Below, in pieces: positions 35,169 to 44,539 of a stretch of 64,000 bases of DNA. The notes beneath the pieces were generated by a model. It worked only from the letters and a program-made list of their open reading frames with translations. It was not told the origin of the DNA and did not search any database. This stretch comes from Solibacillus sp. R5-41. Its GTDB lineage: Bacteria > Bacillota > Bacilli > Bacillales_A > Planococcaceae. Location: the NCBI RefSeq assembly GCF_002736105.1, contig NZ_CP024123.1, forward strand, positions 2,038,001-2,102,000, written 5' to 3'. The position numbers and the translations under genes were made by a program. How positions within the stretch are numbered: position 1 is the first letter of the stretch; the number at the start of each line of letters is the position of its first letter.

Positions 35169-35627
35169 TTAATTAATATCACCTACATAAGTTGTAGATT
35201 TTCCACTGTCAAAATAAGAAATTAAATGAGGCCTTAATGCTTTTGGAAATAAGTTATATTCTAACAACTCCTTAATTGGTAACCACTCTGTACCTATTTG
35301 CCCCTTGTCAGGACTGTTTCCAATATGAAATGTATCTAGCTTAACATTACACAAAAACATAAATTCAGTTTGATGTGCATGAGAATGATAGGAAGCTAAC
35401 TCATGGTTTTTTCCAATGTATTCTCGTACAAAGATCAATTCTCCAATTTCAACCTCCGCACCTAACTCTTCTTTGCACTCCCTTTCTAAAGCTTGGTGAA
35501 GATTTTCACCATGTTCTTGACCACCACCCGGTAAAATATAATATGTTCCACTATTTTCTTGTATTTTTATGACTAATAAATTCCCGTCTTTAACTATAAC
35601 TGCTTTTGCTGAATTTCTTATTGCCAT
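35169..35627 (-). CDS. Nudix hydrolase (array unit)
   Basis: The 152-residue product has a complete Nudix box, GGGQEHGENLHQALERECKE followed by ELGAEV, with the metal-binding REx2EE residues. It hydrolyses a nucleoside-diphosphate derivative; the substrate is not predictable. ATG follows AAAGGGGAG. Boundary elements lie on both sides. Confidence 0.85.
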   Translation of the reverse strand: MAIRNSAKAVIVKDGNLLVIKIQENSGTYYILPGGGQEHGENLHQALERECKEELGAEVEIGELIFVREYIGKNHELASYHSHAHQTEFMFLCNVKLDTFHIGNSPDKGQIGTEWLPIKELLEYNLFPKALRPHLISYFDSGKSTTYVGDIN

Positions 35628-35739
35628 TTTAAATACTCCCCTTTAAAAATTCAGTATTTATTCTCAATTTTCTAATGAACTACTCCTCTACATTAGAAAA
35701 AGGAGCTTTGCTTCTATTCAACAAAAGAGTGTACATCTC

Positions 35740-35830
35740 CTTCTTCAACTAACCTGCCCCGTTAGTAAAAAAGAAAAAAGAGCTGCCTATGCAACTCAAT
35801 ATTATTCAAGTATTGCCCCCGTTAGTTAAA
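35740..35830 (-). repeat. Array boundary element, full type
   Basis: Palindrome CAACTAACCTGCCCCGTTAG, terminator GAGCTGC...GCAACTC and half-core TTGCCCCCGTTAGTTAAAA. Confidence 0.85.
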
Positions 35831-35845
35831 ATATTAATTGGGACA

Positions 35846-36385
35846 CTAAGTACAGGAAACAAAATACCAATTATTATTCAATTTTTGCATCCTAATTATA
35901 GTAGCCTGAACATCTTCGTTAGTTGGTTCTAATCCTCTTGGAGAAAAAACGTATCCCGAAAAATTATCTAGGATTCCCCTTACTGTGAAAAAGAATAATT
36001 TATCATTCATTTTCATAACTTCATTTCCGTCTGACAATGAGAAATTATTGTACTTTTTTGGAACTAGGAATAAATTCCCACTTTCATTGGATGGTTTGAT
36101 TTCACCATTTATAATTTGTCTAGCCACTTCTTCACGCTTATCCAGTTTAAAAGAAAATTCGACGTTCTGAAATAGAGGCGATAATGGTCGATCGATTACC
36201 AAAAAAATCAATGTAACACTTAAGATTAAAGGTAGGAAGCTTTTTACTCTGGTCTTTTTATATCTTCTAAAAATATGTACTACTGAAAGTATGAAAAGTA
36301 CAATTCCTCCTAAAAGCAAAAGCAACGTCAAAGGGAAATAGATAAAAAGCGCAACTAAAATACTAGAGGTGAAATGATTTATCAT
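35846..36385 (-). CDS. Hypothetical membrane protein (array unit)
   Basis: The 179-residue product has two or three N-terminal helices (ILVALFIYFPLTLLLLLGG and neighbours) and a C-terminal soluble part of about 100 residues with NLFLVPKKYNNFSLSDG. Unknown function. Confidence 0.65.
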   Translation of the reverse strand: MINHFTSSILVALFIYFPLTLLLLLGGIVLFILSVVHIFRRYKKTRVKSFLPLILSVTLIFLVIDRPLSPLFQNVEFSFKLDKREEVARQIINGEIKPSNESGNLFLVPKKYNNFSLSDGNEVMKMNDKLFFFTVRGILDNFSGYVFSPRGLEPTNEDVQATIIRMQKLNNNWYFVSCT

Positions 36386-36559
36386 TTCACTAATAATCGA
36401 TAAAACAATGAATACAATTAGTGTATATGTAATCCAATTGTTCTTGGTTATTCTTAAAGTCCTAATAAATATTCCTCCCCAATCATTTTATCTCACATAA
36501 ATATCCAATTCCGAGTATTATCAACCTGCACGTTTGTACGATTAGAAAAGCATTACTGT

Positions 36560-36656
36560 TATTTCAGTAAACTGCCTCGTTAGTTCAAGAAGAAAAAAGA
36601 GCTGCATAGGCAACTCAATGTTATTCAAGTAAAGCCCCCGTTAGTTGAACAAGGGG
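36560..36656 (-). repeat. Array boundary element, full type
   Basis: AGTAAACTGCCTCGTTAGTT palindrome, terminator GAGCTGC...GCAACTC, half-core AAAGCCCCCGTTAGTTGAAC. Confidence 0.85.
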
Positions 36657-36659
36657 CAT

Positions 36660-36971
36660 TTAAATTTCTAACCATTCATTCACATTAGCAATGCCACTAT
36701 ATGTTTTAATCCAGACGATGTTTTTTTCTAAGAATTCTAATCCTACATTAGTAAGATGTGCTGAGTTAAGTACAACCGAGTGAACAGTTTCATCATACCA
36801 CTCATCATCCTCAAAGTAAGAAATGGTGATACCCTTCACATACCCATAATATTCCATGGTGTCTAAAATTTCAGCCCACATAAACAATTCTAAATTATAA
36901 TCTATATGATTAGGGATTCTCCCATTATTTATTTCAAACAGTATACTGTACATCAATTTTTCCTTATCCAC
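36660..36971 (-). CDS. YjcQ-like winged-helix protein (array unit)
   Basis: GTG follows GGGGGGAG. The 103 residues start MDKEKLMYSILFEINNGRIP and end with a helix-strand segment LTNVGLEFLEKN. Layout and length fit the YjcQ family of small winged-helix proteins, possibly of phage origin. Role unknown. Confidence 0.65.
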   Translation of the reverse strand: MDKEKLMYSILFEINNGRIPNHIDYNLELFMWAEILDTMEYYGYVKGITISYFEDDEWYDETVHSVVLNSAHLTNVGLEFLEKNIVWIKTYSGIANVNEWLEI

Positions 36972-36991
36972 GTTCTCCCCCCTAAAAAATT

Positions 36992-37090
36992 CATCTTAAA
37001 CTATGCTGCTCCGTTAGTACAATAAGAAAAAGAGCTGCCTTAAGCTGCTCAATGATCTTTATGTAAAGCCCCCGTTAATTTAAGAAGAAC
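36992..37090 (-). repeat. Array boundary element, full type
   Basis: TTAAACTATGCTGCTCCGTTAG, terminator GAGCTGCCTTAAGCTGCTC and half-core AAAGCCCCCGTTAATTTAAG. Confidence 0.85.
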
Positions 37091-37099
37091 TAAAGGCCT

Positions 37100-37504
37100 C
37101 TACTCTTGATTAAAATGCAATAATTTATCTAATGGCATTTCTGATTCTTTAAAACCATATTTCTTTAACATCATTTGTTCTATCGCTTTTTCAGGGTTCT
37201 CTTGATAAATCTTTATAATTACTTCACAATGTGCCAAAGCTAAGTGTTCTGTAAGCATTTGTGCAAATTCACGCAGTATTTCTTTATGTTCATCTTTAAC
37301 AGCTTCATCAGAGAAATATGTAGCAGAGACATAGTTTGCACGTTGGTCATCTTCTTCATAAATTAAATCTGGAATTTCAAAATCATCAAATGTGGCAGGT
37401 CGAAATTCATCTAAAATGGCTAAAGCATAATGTTGGTCGCCAATTCGAACATCCCACACTTCAAAGTCTCTTAATCTAATTTTACGTTCAAAATAATCAA
37501 TCAA
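37100..37504 (-). CDS. Hypothetical acidic protein (array unit)
   Basis: TTG at 37504 follows AAAGGGGACG. The 134-residue soluble product starts MIDYFERKIRLRDFEVWDVR. No known motif is visible. Overall charge is strongly negative. Confidence 0.6.
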   Translation of the reverse strand: MIDYFERKIRLRDFEVWDVRIGDQHYALAILDEFRPATFDDFEIPDLIYEEDDQRANYVSATYFSDEAVKDEHKEILREFAQMLTEHLALAHCEVIIKIYQENPEKAIEQMMLKKYGFKESEMPLDKLLHFNQE

Positions 37505-37560
37505 ACTAAAACGTCCCCTTTCAATTTATTTTACTGCTGATAATCAATCAAAATTACATC

Positions 37561-37668
37561 TTCTTATTCAACTATTCTGCGCCGTTAAGTGAAAAAAATG
37601 CAACCAAAGCGTGGTTTGGAAAGCCTTCCTCGTAGAGTCACCAAAGTCTGATTTGGGAACGTTTATTG
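37561..37668 (-). repeat. Array boundary element, mixed type
   Basis: Core TTCAACTATTCTGCGCCGTTAAG, hairpin CCAAAGCGTGGTTTGG and the second-type tail CAAAGTCTGATTTGGGAACG in one element. Confidence 0.75.
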
Positions 37669-37700
37669 TATTGTAATGAATAACTTATTGTTTATAATAA

Positions 37701-37925
37701 CTAGTGCTTATTATAATGTCTGGTATCACATTTCACTCGAATCTTCTTAACAAGAGAATCAGAGTATCCTATCGTCTGAATGAGCAATTCTACTGACCAA
37801 AAGAGCATTCCTATAAGTAAGGCGTATTTAAAAATAGGAGATGTTGAGTACCCAGCTATGTAGACACCATATAACATCATAAACAAAAACCCTATAAGCA
37901 GAAGAATTTTTTTTAGTTTTATCAA
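37701..37925 (-). CDS. Small two-helix membrane protein (array unit)
   Basis: TTG start after GTGAGGTTAG. The 74 residues have helices IKLKKILLLIGFLFMMLYGV and KYALLIGMLFWSVELLI with a basic end. Unknown function. Confidence 0.6.
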   Translation of the reverse strand: MIKLKKILLLIGFLFMMLYGVYIAGYSTSPIFKYALLIGMLFWSVELLIQTIGYSDSLVKKIRVKCDTRHYNKH

Positions 37926-38013
37926 ATTACTAACCTCACTTTAAAAGACTAAAGAATTTAAATTATTATCAGTGTACATGCCTATGGATACAAAGTAAAT
38001 ATCTGTTTAAAAC

Positions 38014-38105
38014 GAACCCGAAGCGTCGTTGGGCACATTTTCGAAACGCTTGTTGTACTAAAGCACCCCGTTAGTTTAACAAGAAATGCTCCCCTAACGG
38101 GGTTT
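38014..38105 (-). repeat. Array boundary element, third type
   Basis: CCGAAGCGTCGTTGGG, TCGAAACGCTTGTTGTACTA, half-core AAAGCACCCCGTTAGTTTAAC, and a hairpin CCCCGTTAG with CTAACGGGG. Confidence 0.8.
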
Positions 38106-38188
38106 TGTACCCATCTCGGTTGAATATTCCAATGGGTATTGGACATCATGCTTTCCACAAACAATTAAAGTAGGGGTTGAAATTAATT

Positions 38189-38449
38189 TCAATTTTCTTG
38201 TAAGGTCATATATTTGAATTTCCCTATCAAAAAATTCAAACTAATAGCTGATATATCTTTAGTTATAGCCAATGAAAAATACTGCTCATATTTATTTGGC
38301 ATATAGAGAGATAATTTTGTACGTTCAATTTTTAATTTATTTCGCTCATCTGTAGAAAGTTCTTTATTTTTAATTAATCGGAGTAAATTTTGTATTTTCT
38401 CAAAATGGACATGTTCAGAATTATAAATACAATCATTTGAAAAGGTCAT
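38189..38449 (-). CDS. Hypothetical small helical protein (array unit)
   Basis: The 86-residue product starts MTFSNDCIYNSEHVHFEKIQ and is helical and basic. The ATG has only a weak ribosome binding site. Unknown function. Confidence 0.5.
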   Translation of the reverse strand: MTFSNDCIYNSEHVHFEKIQNLLRLIKNKELSTDERNKLKIERTKLSLYMPNKYEQYFSLAITKDISAISLNFLIGKFKYMTLQEN

Positions 38450-38511
38450 ATAATCTCTGATATAAAAGTGTCGTAAACCTAATGATATTACAACAAATTA
38501 ATCCAAATACT

Positions 38512-39978
38512 TTATAACTCACAGATCGTTACTTTCACATGCGCCCCACCAATTTCTCGGTTATTGACAGTAATATCTCCTCCATGCTTCTTTACAATCG
38601 CCTTAGCAATATATAGGCCTAAACCTGAGAGTCCATTTTCTTCCGAATCTTTATTTTTTTCCTGATAATATTTATCGAATACATTTTGTTTCCTTTCAAT
38701 TGAAAAACCCGGACCGTTATCAAGGATATCAAATGAAAGACTTCCATCTGTCTCTACGGCTATAATCCATTCAATTTCACCATTTTTAGGTGTATAACGA
38801 ATACTATTCGTAATAATATTATCAAGCACCTGAGAAATTCGATCTGGATCAATCATTCGTATACTTTTGTCATCTTCGTCAATCATTCGATGATTAAAAG
38901 CGATACATTTCTCCGCACATAACCTTTGATATTCTTGGCTTTTCATTTGCACAAATTGATAGATATTTGTTTGTTTAGTATTAAGGATGAAGGTGGGTTT
39001 CTCTACAAGTGCAATCTCATTCAAATCACTTATTAAATGACTTGCATAATTTGTATTTCTAATAATCGTTTGTAAATACGGCACTAATCGTTCTTTTTGT
39101 CTTTTTCCACTTTCTAATAACCCTTCAGCATGACCTTGAATAATAGTTAATGGATTTCTCAAATCGTGTGAAATGGCTGCCATCATATCTTTTCGTTCTT
39201 GCTCTAGTTGAAGTTGGCGATCCAGAGAGTCTTTCAATGCCGATCTCATTTCTTCAAACGCTTGAGTTAGTTGCTCCAATTCAATAGAATAACTAATCGT
39301 CGGCAAGGTGAAGTCTAAGTCCTGTTCTTTTATTTTTTTTGTACTTTCAATAATTTCGTTAAATGGTCGTTCAAACTGTTGACTTAACAGTTTTCCAGCA
39401 AAGTAAGAAAAAAGATAGAAACACATAAATGGTGTTACAACAAACAGAATCATTAAACCAAAGAAGATAATCATCCATCCATTATGAGGGTTTGATGTGA
39501 TTAGGCTAAGTCCATACTTTAAAGCAATAGCCCCTTGAACCTTTCCTTGGTCGTCCTTAATTGGGTAATACTTTACGAATCCACCATCTTTTTTCGTTAC
39601 ACCATCATTTATGTTTTGCTTTAACTCCTTAGCACTGTCAACAGAATTTGTCTGATAAGTACCGTAAACAACCTCGCCGCTTAAATCAATGACTTGAAAA
39701 TCAATCCCATCTATAGGAATTACTGACTCTAATTGCTTTTGACTATTACTTGAAAGCAAAGACGCCCCAACATCATCTATATATTTTTCAATAGCAGGTA
39801 GTTCCTGTTCATAATAATTAGCGGGATTTAGCTTATTCGTTGTATACAGCAGATACATACAAAAGAGTAACAATACCCAGGTTATTATAGTTGCTACAAC
39901 ACTCTTGACTAAAATAAGGTGGAAAGAAGTAATAAATTTGGTTCTTAATGTCTGATTTTTTCTATTTATTTTTCCCAT
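38512..39978 (-). CDS. Sensor histidine kinase of a two-component system
   Basis: The ATG at 39978 follows GAAGAGG and overlaps the end of the regulator gene. Two membrane helices (about 25-45 and 165-190) enclose an outside domain of about 120 residues. HAMP-like and DHp parts follow with AAISHDLRNPLTIIQGHAEG (phospho-His), then the ATPase motifs DNIITNSIRYTP, DNGPGF and GLSGLGLYIAK. It fits the VanS/YclK-like envelope-sensing group. Confidence 0.85.
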   Translation of the reverse strand: MGKINRKNQTLRTKFITSFHLILVKSVVATIITWVLLLFCMYLLYTTNKLNPANYYEQELPAIEKYIDDVGASLLSSNSQKQLESVIPIDGIDFQVIDLSGEVVYGTYQTNSVDSAKELKQNINDGVTKKDGGFVKYYPIKDDQGKVQGAIALKYGLSLITSNPHNGWMIIFFGLMILFVVTPFMCFYLFSYFAGKLLSQQFERPFNEIIESTKKIKEQDLDFTLPTISYSIELEQLTQAFEEMRSALKDSLDRQLQLEQERKDMMAAISHDLRNPLTIIQGHAEGLLESGKRQKERLVPYLQTIIRNTNYASHLISDLNEIALVEKPTFILNTKQTNIYQFVQMKSQEYQRLCAEKCIAFNHRMIDEDDKSIRMIDPDRISQVLDNIITNSIRYTPKNGEIEWIIAVETDGSLSFDILDNGPGFSIERKQNVFDKYYQEKNKDSEENGLSGLGLYIAKAIVKKHGGDITVNNREIGGAHVKVTICEL

Positions 39979-40646
39979 CGATAACCTCTTCCCCATACCG
40001 TTGTGATACTAGGTACTTGTTCACCAACCTTTTGCAGCTTTGCTCTAATGTTTTTGATGTGCTCATTTATGGTAATCGAATCACCTGACGCCTCTAAGCC
40101 CCACACTTTCTCATAAATTTGCTCTCGAGTAAGTACTTGTCCACAATTTACCGCAAGATATTGAATAATTTCAAACTCTCTCGTAGTCAATAAAACCTCT
40201 TGAGAATCGTAGAACATTTGATAGCTTGCTAAATCAATGATTATCTTCCCAAAAAATAAACAATGCAACTGACTATTACTTTTTCTTTCTTCCCTACGTA
40301 AATGGGCATAAATTCGCATTTTTAATTCTCTTAAACTAAATGGCTTTATTAAATAATCATCGCCACCAACAAGCAAACCTTGGACGAGATCATTTTCTGT
40401 TTGCTTTGCACTTAAAAATAAAATAGGCATATTCACACTTTTTCTAATTTGCTCACATAACTCAAACCCGTTCATTCCTGGCATCATTACATCAAGAATC
40501 AACAAGTCAGGCCTATGCTTTAATTGGCCTAATGCATCTATACCATTTGCAGCTTTCAAGACTTGATAACCTTCATCTTCTAAAGCATCTTGCAAGAAAG
40601 TAAGTATCTCTACTTCATCGTCAATAATTAAAATCTTCTCTTTCAT
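39966..40646 (-). CDS. OmpR/PhoB family response regulator
   Basis: The ATG at 40646 follows GGGTGAT. The receiver has DDE near the N terminus, the phospho-Asp in LLILDVMMPGMNGF and the conserved Lys in LIKPFSLREL. The C-terminal winged helix ends TTVWGRGYRWE. With the kinase it forms a pair; the divergent DUF418 gene at 40890 is the obvious candidate target. Confidence 0.88.
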   Translation of the reverse strand: MKEKILIIDDEVEILTFLQDALEDEGYQVLKAANGIDALGQLKHRPDLLILDVMMPGMNGFELCEQIRKSVNMPILFLSAKQTENDLVQGLLVGGDDYLIKPFSLRELKMRIYAHLRREERKSNSQLHCLFFGKIIIDLASYQMFYDSQEVLLTTREFEIIQYLAVNCGQVLTREQIYEKVWGLEASGDSITINEHIKNIRAKLQKVGEQVPSITTVWGRGYRWEK

Positions 40647-40680
40647 TAAAATCACCCTATCCATTTATTTATCTCAATCA

Positions 40681-40850
40681 AATTCGCCTTGGCGAATTTA
40701 AGTCCAGTCGAGCTTAGTTAAAAGTACTGTAAAATTATCAAGAAAGAATAAAGAGCTGCACCCTTTGCAAAAAAAATGTATTCTCTTTATAAAATCTTGA
40801 TAATTTCAAGTTAAAGTTCCATTATCAAATATTTTTCAGCAGAAAACGAT
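40681..40850. promoter_or_regulatory. Intergenic region between the regulator and the DUF418 gene
   Basis: It has a hairpin AAATTCGCC/CGAATTT at 40680-40700 and a wide inverted repeat, AAATTATCAAGA at about 40733 with TCTTGATAATTT at about 40793. Inside are pieces (AAAGAGCTGCA...TTTGCA) like the array terminator, but no GTTAG core. Confidence 0.45.
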
Positions 40851-40889
40851 TTGCTGAGAGACAATATATCAATCAAAGGATGGATGATT

Positions 40890-42113
40890 ATGAAACAAAA
40901 GCTTTCACCTATTTCAAGTAAAGATCGCCTAGAAACAATCGATATGTTACGAGGTTTTGCGCTTTTCGGCATCATTATAGCAAATATTGTTTGGTTTCTT
41001 TATCCTGTTTACTTGCAGCAAGATCCCTCTTTTACAAATGAATGGACGTCCTTTTGGAATCAGTCTGATTACACAGCCAAATCCATTCTCTCTATGTTTG
41101 TTGACGGAAAGTTTGTGATGCTCTTTTCCATGCTGTTCGGTTTTGGAATGGTCATTATGCAGGAAAGAGCAGCTGCTAATGAGTTACACTTTTGGGGAAT
41201 CTATTCTCGACGACTTATCGCTTTATTTATTTTCGGTTGTATACATGCGTATTTCATCTGGTTTGGGGATATTTTAACAGACTATGCAATCCTAGGTTTA
41301 TTACTCCTATTTATGCATAAGTTAAAACCTAAAACTATGCTAATCATTAGCGTAACCTTATATAGCTTACTATTCATTCTTTTTACGGTAGGAACACTGT
41401 TATCCGATCCCGCCGCTATGACGATGGAAATATCAGAAGAAGACCGCCAGCTTATTCAAGCAACAATAGAAGTCCATCAAAATGGAAGCATTAAAGACCT
41501 ATTTGAAGCAAATCTATTTGAAAGAACTTATTATACAATGAGAAATGGGTTATACGCCCTTTATTCAGGGATGCCACTCGGCTATTTGTTTACTAACCTT
41601 CCTTTTCTACTAATGTTCTTATTCGGATCTGCTATCGCGAAGAAAAAGTGGATACATCATTTTCAACAGTATCGAAAAGGCTTTTTCATTACTTGGCTCA
41701 TTACATTAATAATTGGTGGCACCTTGAACTGGATCTTACCTTTCCTTTTAGAAAATGAATCTGCTGTTCAAACGATTCAATATGTAAGCTCACCACTTGT
41801 AACAATCTTTTTTGCGATTAGTCTTCTTTTCATTTATCACACGGTAAAAGGTAAGAAAATATTACAGTGGTTTACTTTCCCAGGAAGAATGGCATTCACT
41901 AACTACATTAGCCAATCCATCATATGTACTTTCTTATTCGGTCCTTTTGTATTTGGCGTATATGGCAAGCTACACTTAACAACAGGAATTATGATTGCAA
42001 TTGCAATCTACGCTTTCCAGATGCTCTTTAGTAAATGGTGGTTGTCCAAATTCCGCTATGGTCCGTTGGAGTATATTTGGAGAACGATTACTTATTGGGG
42101 TATTAAAAGGTAA
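40890..42113 (+). CDS. DUF418 family membrane protein
   Basis: The ATG at 40890 lies after AAAGGATGGATG. The product of about 407 residues has the signature RLETIDMLRGFALFGIIIAN at its start and roughly nine helices, with GPLEYIWRTITYWG at the end, both typical of YeiB/DUF418 proteins. Function is unknown. It is the only plus-strand gene of normal size in the array region and faces away from the two-component genes. Confidence 0.85.
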   Translation: MKQKLSPISSKDRLETIDMLRGFALFGIIIANIVWFLYPVYLQQDPSFTNEWTSFWNQSDYTAKSILSMFVDGKFVMLFSMLFGFGMVIMQERAAANELHFWGIYSRRLIALFIFGCIHAYFIWFGDILTDYAILGLLLLFMHKLKPKTMLIISVTLYSLLFILFTVGTLLSDPAAMTMEISEEDRQLIQATIEVHQNGSIKDLFEANLFERTYYTMRNGLYALYSGMPLGYLFTNLPFLLMFLFGSAIAKKKWIHHFQQYRKGFFITWLITLIIGGTLNWILPFLLENESAVQTIQYVSSPLVTIFFAISLLFIYHTVKGKKILQWFTFPGRMAFTNYISQSIICTFLFGPFVFGVYGKLHLTTGIMIAIAIYAFQMLFSKWWLSKFRYGPLEYIWRTITYWGIKR

Positions 42114-42121
42114 AGTGAAAC

Positions 42122-42160
42122 TTAATCAGTGGGGATATTCTTTATCCCCACTGATTATTT
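42122..42160 (+). terminator. Terminator of the DUF418 gene
   Basis: ATCAGTGGGGATA and TATCCCCACTGAT form a 13-bp stem around TTCTT. Confidence 0.9.
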
Positions 42161-42316
42161 AAGGAACTTCCTGTTGGTCAGTACCAATCGGACTTTTACG
42201 GGATAAAGTCGTCCAACCTAAAGAGGGGGACTTTTCTTAAATCCACTTTTTCATATTATAAGTTCAAACCGCCATCACACGTGTTAATTAACCAAGTTTG
42301 ATTAAGTGACTTTAGC

Positions 42317-42411
42317 CTTCTTGGATTAAACTGCTGCGTTAGTTGAAGAGGAAAAAAGAGCTGCCTAAGCAACTCAACGATCTTTCACTAAAGCCCCCGT
42401 TAGTTGAAGAA
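42317..42411 (-). repeat. Array boundary element, full type
   Basis: TTAAACTGCTGCGTTAGTTG palindrome, terminator GAGCTGCCTAAGCAACTC, half-core AAAGCCCCCGTTAGTTGAAG. Confidence 0.85.
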
Positions 42412-42462
42412 TATTTTATATGGAAATATTATAATTCCGCAAATTACAGCTACCCACAATTG
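42412..42462 (-). pseudogene. Leftover 3' end of a gene related to the one at 59228-59485
   Basis: Bases 42412-42462 match 59238-59290 with few changes (TATTATAATTCCGCAAATTAC in both). At 59228 this is the coding end of a membrane protein; here only the end is left behind the half-core. It is a scar of unit exchange. Confidence 0.6.
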
Positions 42463-42468
42463 AACTGT

Positions 42469-42834
42469 TTATAATTTTCCGTGCGGGAATCGAGCATTTT
42501 GATAGCATTTTACTAGTTTACTTAACCATTCATCACTAAGTCCCCAAATTTCACTCTCATATATTAAACCAAAATCGTCCGAACCATAGGCGGCGATTTC
42601 TTCATTTTGGGTCAAATTATAGAGTTCCAAATATACTTCTTTACGCACACTTTCTGACAAATTTTCTTCCCCATCTAAAGCTTCTTTTTTCTTTTTTAAT
42701 GCCTCTAATTCATTCCAAACACGTACCCATTCTTTATCAAATACGGATGAATCCCTCATATCTAAAACTTTATCAAAATCCATATCTGAAAAATCTATTT
42801 TTTTCAACTGCTCTAATAAAGTATCTGCAATCAT
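42469..42834 (-). CDS. Hypothetical soluble protein (array unit)
   Basis: The 121 residues start MIADTLLEQLKKIDFSDMDF and are helical and acidic, with NELEALKKKKEALDGEE as a coiled-coil stretch. ATG follows GAAGGGAG. Unknown function; the size would suit an immunity protein. Confidence 0.6.
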   Translation of the reverse strand: MIADTLLEQLKKIDFSDMDFDKVLDMRDSSVFDKEWVRVWNELEALKKKKEALDGEENLSESVRKEVYLELYNLTQNEEIAAYGSDDFGLIYESEIWGLSDEWLSKLVKCYQNARFPHGKL

Positions 42835-42885
42835 GATCTTTCTCCCTTCGAAAAAATTAAGGCTGACTATATTGATTTGTTTGAA

Positions 42886-43053
42886 TCAACTTTCTTGTCT
42901 ATTATGTTTCTGTTGGATATAAGACTTTAATAAACTCCCAATAGCTATTCCAATTACTAAACCTAATTCAATATTTTTTGCAACGAAATGACCAATAAAA
43001 CCACCAAAGACTCCCATTAAGATTACTGTTTTAATCCAACGTAATTCGTACAT
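42886..43053 (-). CDS. Small membrane protein (array unit)
   Basis: ATG at 43053 follows AAGGGAGATAG. The 55 residues begin MYELRWIKTVILMGVFGG and have two short helices rich in Gly, then a basic tail. Unknown function. Confidence 0.6.
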   Translation of the reverse strand: MYELRWIKTVILMGVFGGFIGHFVAKNIELGLVIGIAIGSLLKSYIQQKHNRQES

Positions 43054-43149
43054 AACTATCTCCCTTTCTAAGAATGGTTTCTATTTTACTTTTACTTCCA
43101 CCAGCATTATATTTTACTTTTTATTTAACGAATAAACTTGTTAATTCAT

Positions 43150-43443
43150 TTAAAATGTAGATTGATTTAATAACATCATAATAGTCAACATTCCTGATAA
43201 ACCAACAGTAATTAAAATTGTTATTACTCCTCTTAAAAGTGGCTTCCCGTCTCTTATACTTGTCATTCCAATTATCCCGAAGAATAAAGTTATCCATGAT
43301 ATAAAGCAAATAATATTTAAAACATCTGTACCTGTTATTTCAATAACAAAATTAGAAAATCCTTTCCAATATGCTGCTATCAAAAAGAATATTAAGCAGA
43401 CTATCGAAAGGACAAAAGACAATACATTAATTTTTTTTCTCAT
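43150..43443 (-). CDS. Three-helix membrane protein (array unit)
   Basis: ATG at 43443 follows AAAGAGGTG and gives 97 residues starting MRKKINVLSFVLSIVCLIFF. Three membrane helices, no other motif. Confidence 0.65.
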   Translation of the reverse strand: MRKKINVLSFVLSIVCLIFFLIAAYWKGFSNFVIEITGTDVLNIICFISWITLFFGIIGMTSIRDGKPLLRGVITILITVGLSGMLTIMMLLNQSTF

Positions 43444-43494
43444 AAAAATCACCTCTTTGTTACTATACAATCTTTCTTAAATCTTTTATATAGC

Positions 43495-43540
43495 TACCAA
43501 TCTTTGGTTTGGGAACGTTTATTAAGTTTGTTTTGTATGC
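43495..43540 (-). repeat. Array spacer of the second type, partial
   Basis: CCAATCTTTGGTTTGGGAACG and TTTTGTATGCTTTATAAA parallel the tails at 34740 and 51110. Confidence 0.6.
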
Positions 43541-43640
43541 TTTATAAATCCTTTTTGCACTAAAAACCATTTTTTGTTGCATTAGAATTTTAGAAACTCT
43601 TACACTTGTTTGAATTATTTTCTTGTGCAATATATTTGGA

Positions 43641-43949
43641 CTAAATTACGACAAAAAGCAGAATTAAGAAAATCGTCGCAATCAAAGATAAGGTTCTACC
43701 CAATTTTGCCCCCAAGTCATTTTTGAACTTATAACCCAGAATCAATGCTGATATATAGAAAATTAGCGAATAAAATATTGTATAATGCAATCCTGTGTCA
43801 CCATTTGACCAAGGATTTAATCCAATAAATCTTAATATACTGTCTCCGTATGATTCTCTATCACCAAACGAAAATGAAAATAATATTCCAAATATAAATA
43901 GTAATAATGAAATCGAACCTAACCCGATTTTTTTATAATCTTGGTTCAA
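43641..43949 (-). CDS. Three-helix membrane protein (array unit)
   Basis: The 102 residues start MNQDYKKIGLGSISLLLFIF and contain three helices with a loop of about 30 residues after the first. Unknown function. Start after a GGAAGGGG site. Confidence 0.65.
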   Translation of the reverse strand: MNQDYKKIGLGSISLLLFIFGILFSFSFGDRESYGDSILRFIGLNPWSNGDTGLHYTIFYSLIFYISALILGYKFKNDLGAKLGRTLSLIATIFLILLFVVI

Positions 43950-44012
43950 GAATAAAGTTCCCCTTCCAATTTTTATATATATAAATATTTATTCACTACT
44001 CTTTTAAAACTT

Positions 44013-44119
44013 CCTTCTTATTCAAAGATTTGCGTCGATAGTTAAAGAAAAAAAAACCAAAGCGTCGTTTGGGAAAATTTTCGAAATGCTTGTTGCACTA
44101 AAGCCTCCGTTACTTTGAA
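44013..44119 (-). repeat. Array boundary element, third type
   Basis: Decayed palindrome (TTCAAAGATTTGCGTCGATAG), hairpin CCAAAGCGTCGTTTGGG, TTTTCGAAATGCTTGTTGC and half-core AAAGCCTCCGTTACTTTGAA. Confidence 0.75.
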
Positions 44120-44184
44120 ATGTAATATTCCGAAAGATGTATCTACTGCGAACAAAAAATACAGAGTACATCTTAGGGAAATCA

Positions 44185-44289
44185 TTACATCATATTTGGA
44201 ATAAATACTTCCATAAATAAGTAGTAGCCTAGAGCCCCAACGACTAAGCCAATAAGGATTATTACAATCGATAAAGTTTTAGTTTTCAT
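44185..44289 (-). CDS. Very small one-helix membrane protein (array unit)
   Basis: ATG at 44289 follows GAGGTGAAAATC. The 34 residues start MKTKTLSIVIILIGLVVGAL and form one membrane helix. Confidence 0.55.
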   Translation of the reverse strand: MKTKTLSIVIILIGLVVGALGYYLFMEVFIPNMM

Positions 44290-44351
44290 GATTTTCACCT
44301 CACCTAAATTTTAAAAAGAAAGGTTCTTTATTGATACTCTATTTTCAAGAT

Positions 44352-44361
44352 TGACTAACCT
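44352..44361 (-). repeat. Left half of a palindromic core split by IS110 copy 1
   Basis: TGACTAACCT precedes the element; the other half, GCCCCGTTAGTT, begins at 46119. Joined they restore a standard array palindrome. Confidence 0.85.
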
Positions 44362-44539
44362 CCCTCTATAAACATTGAGATATCAACGGTTTCCATCACT
44401 TCGTGATTTAAGAAAAATATTTTTCTCCCCTCTGATAAACAGAGTCTTGAATTTATAGATTATATTACCAATTAAAGCGTACGCTTCGCTAAAACTAATG
44501 GAAATCATTAGCTTTTTTATCCATTATTTTGATGCACAA

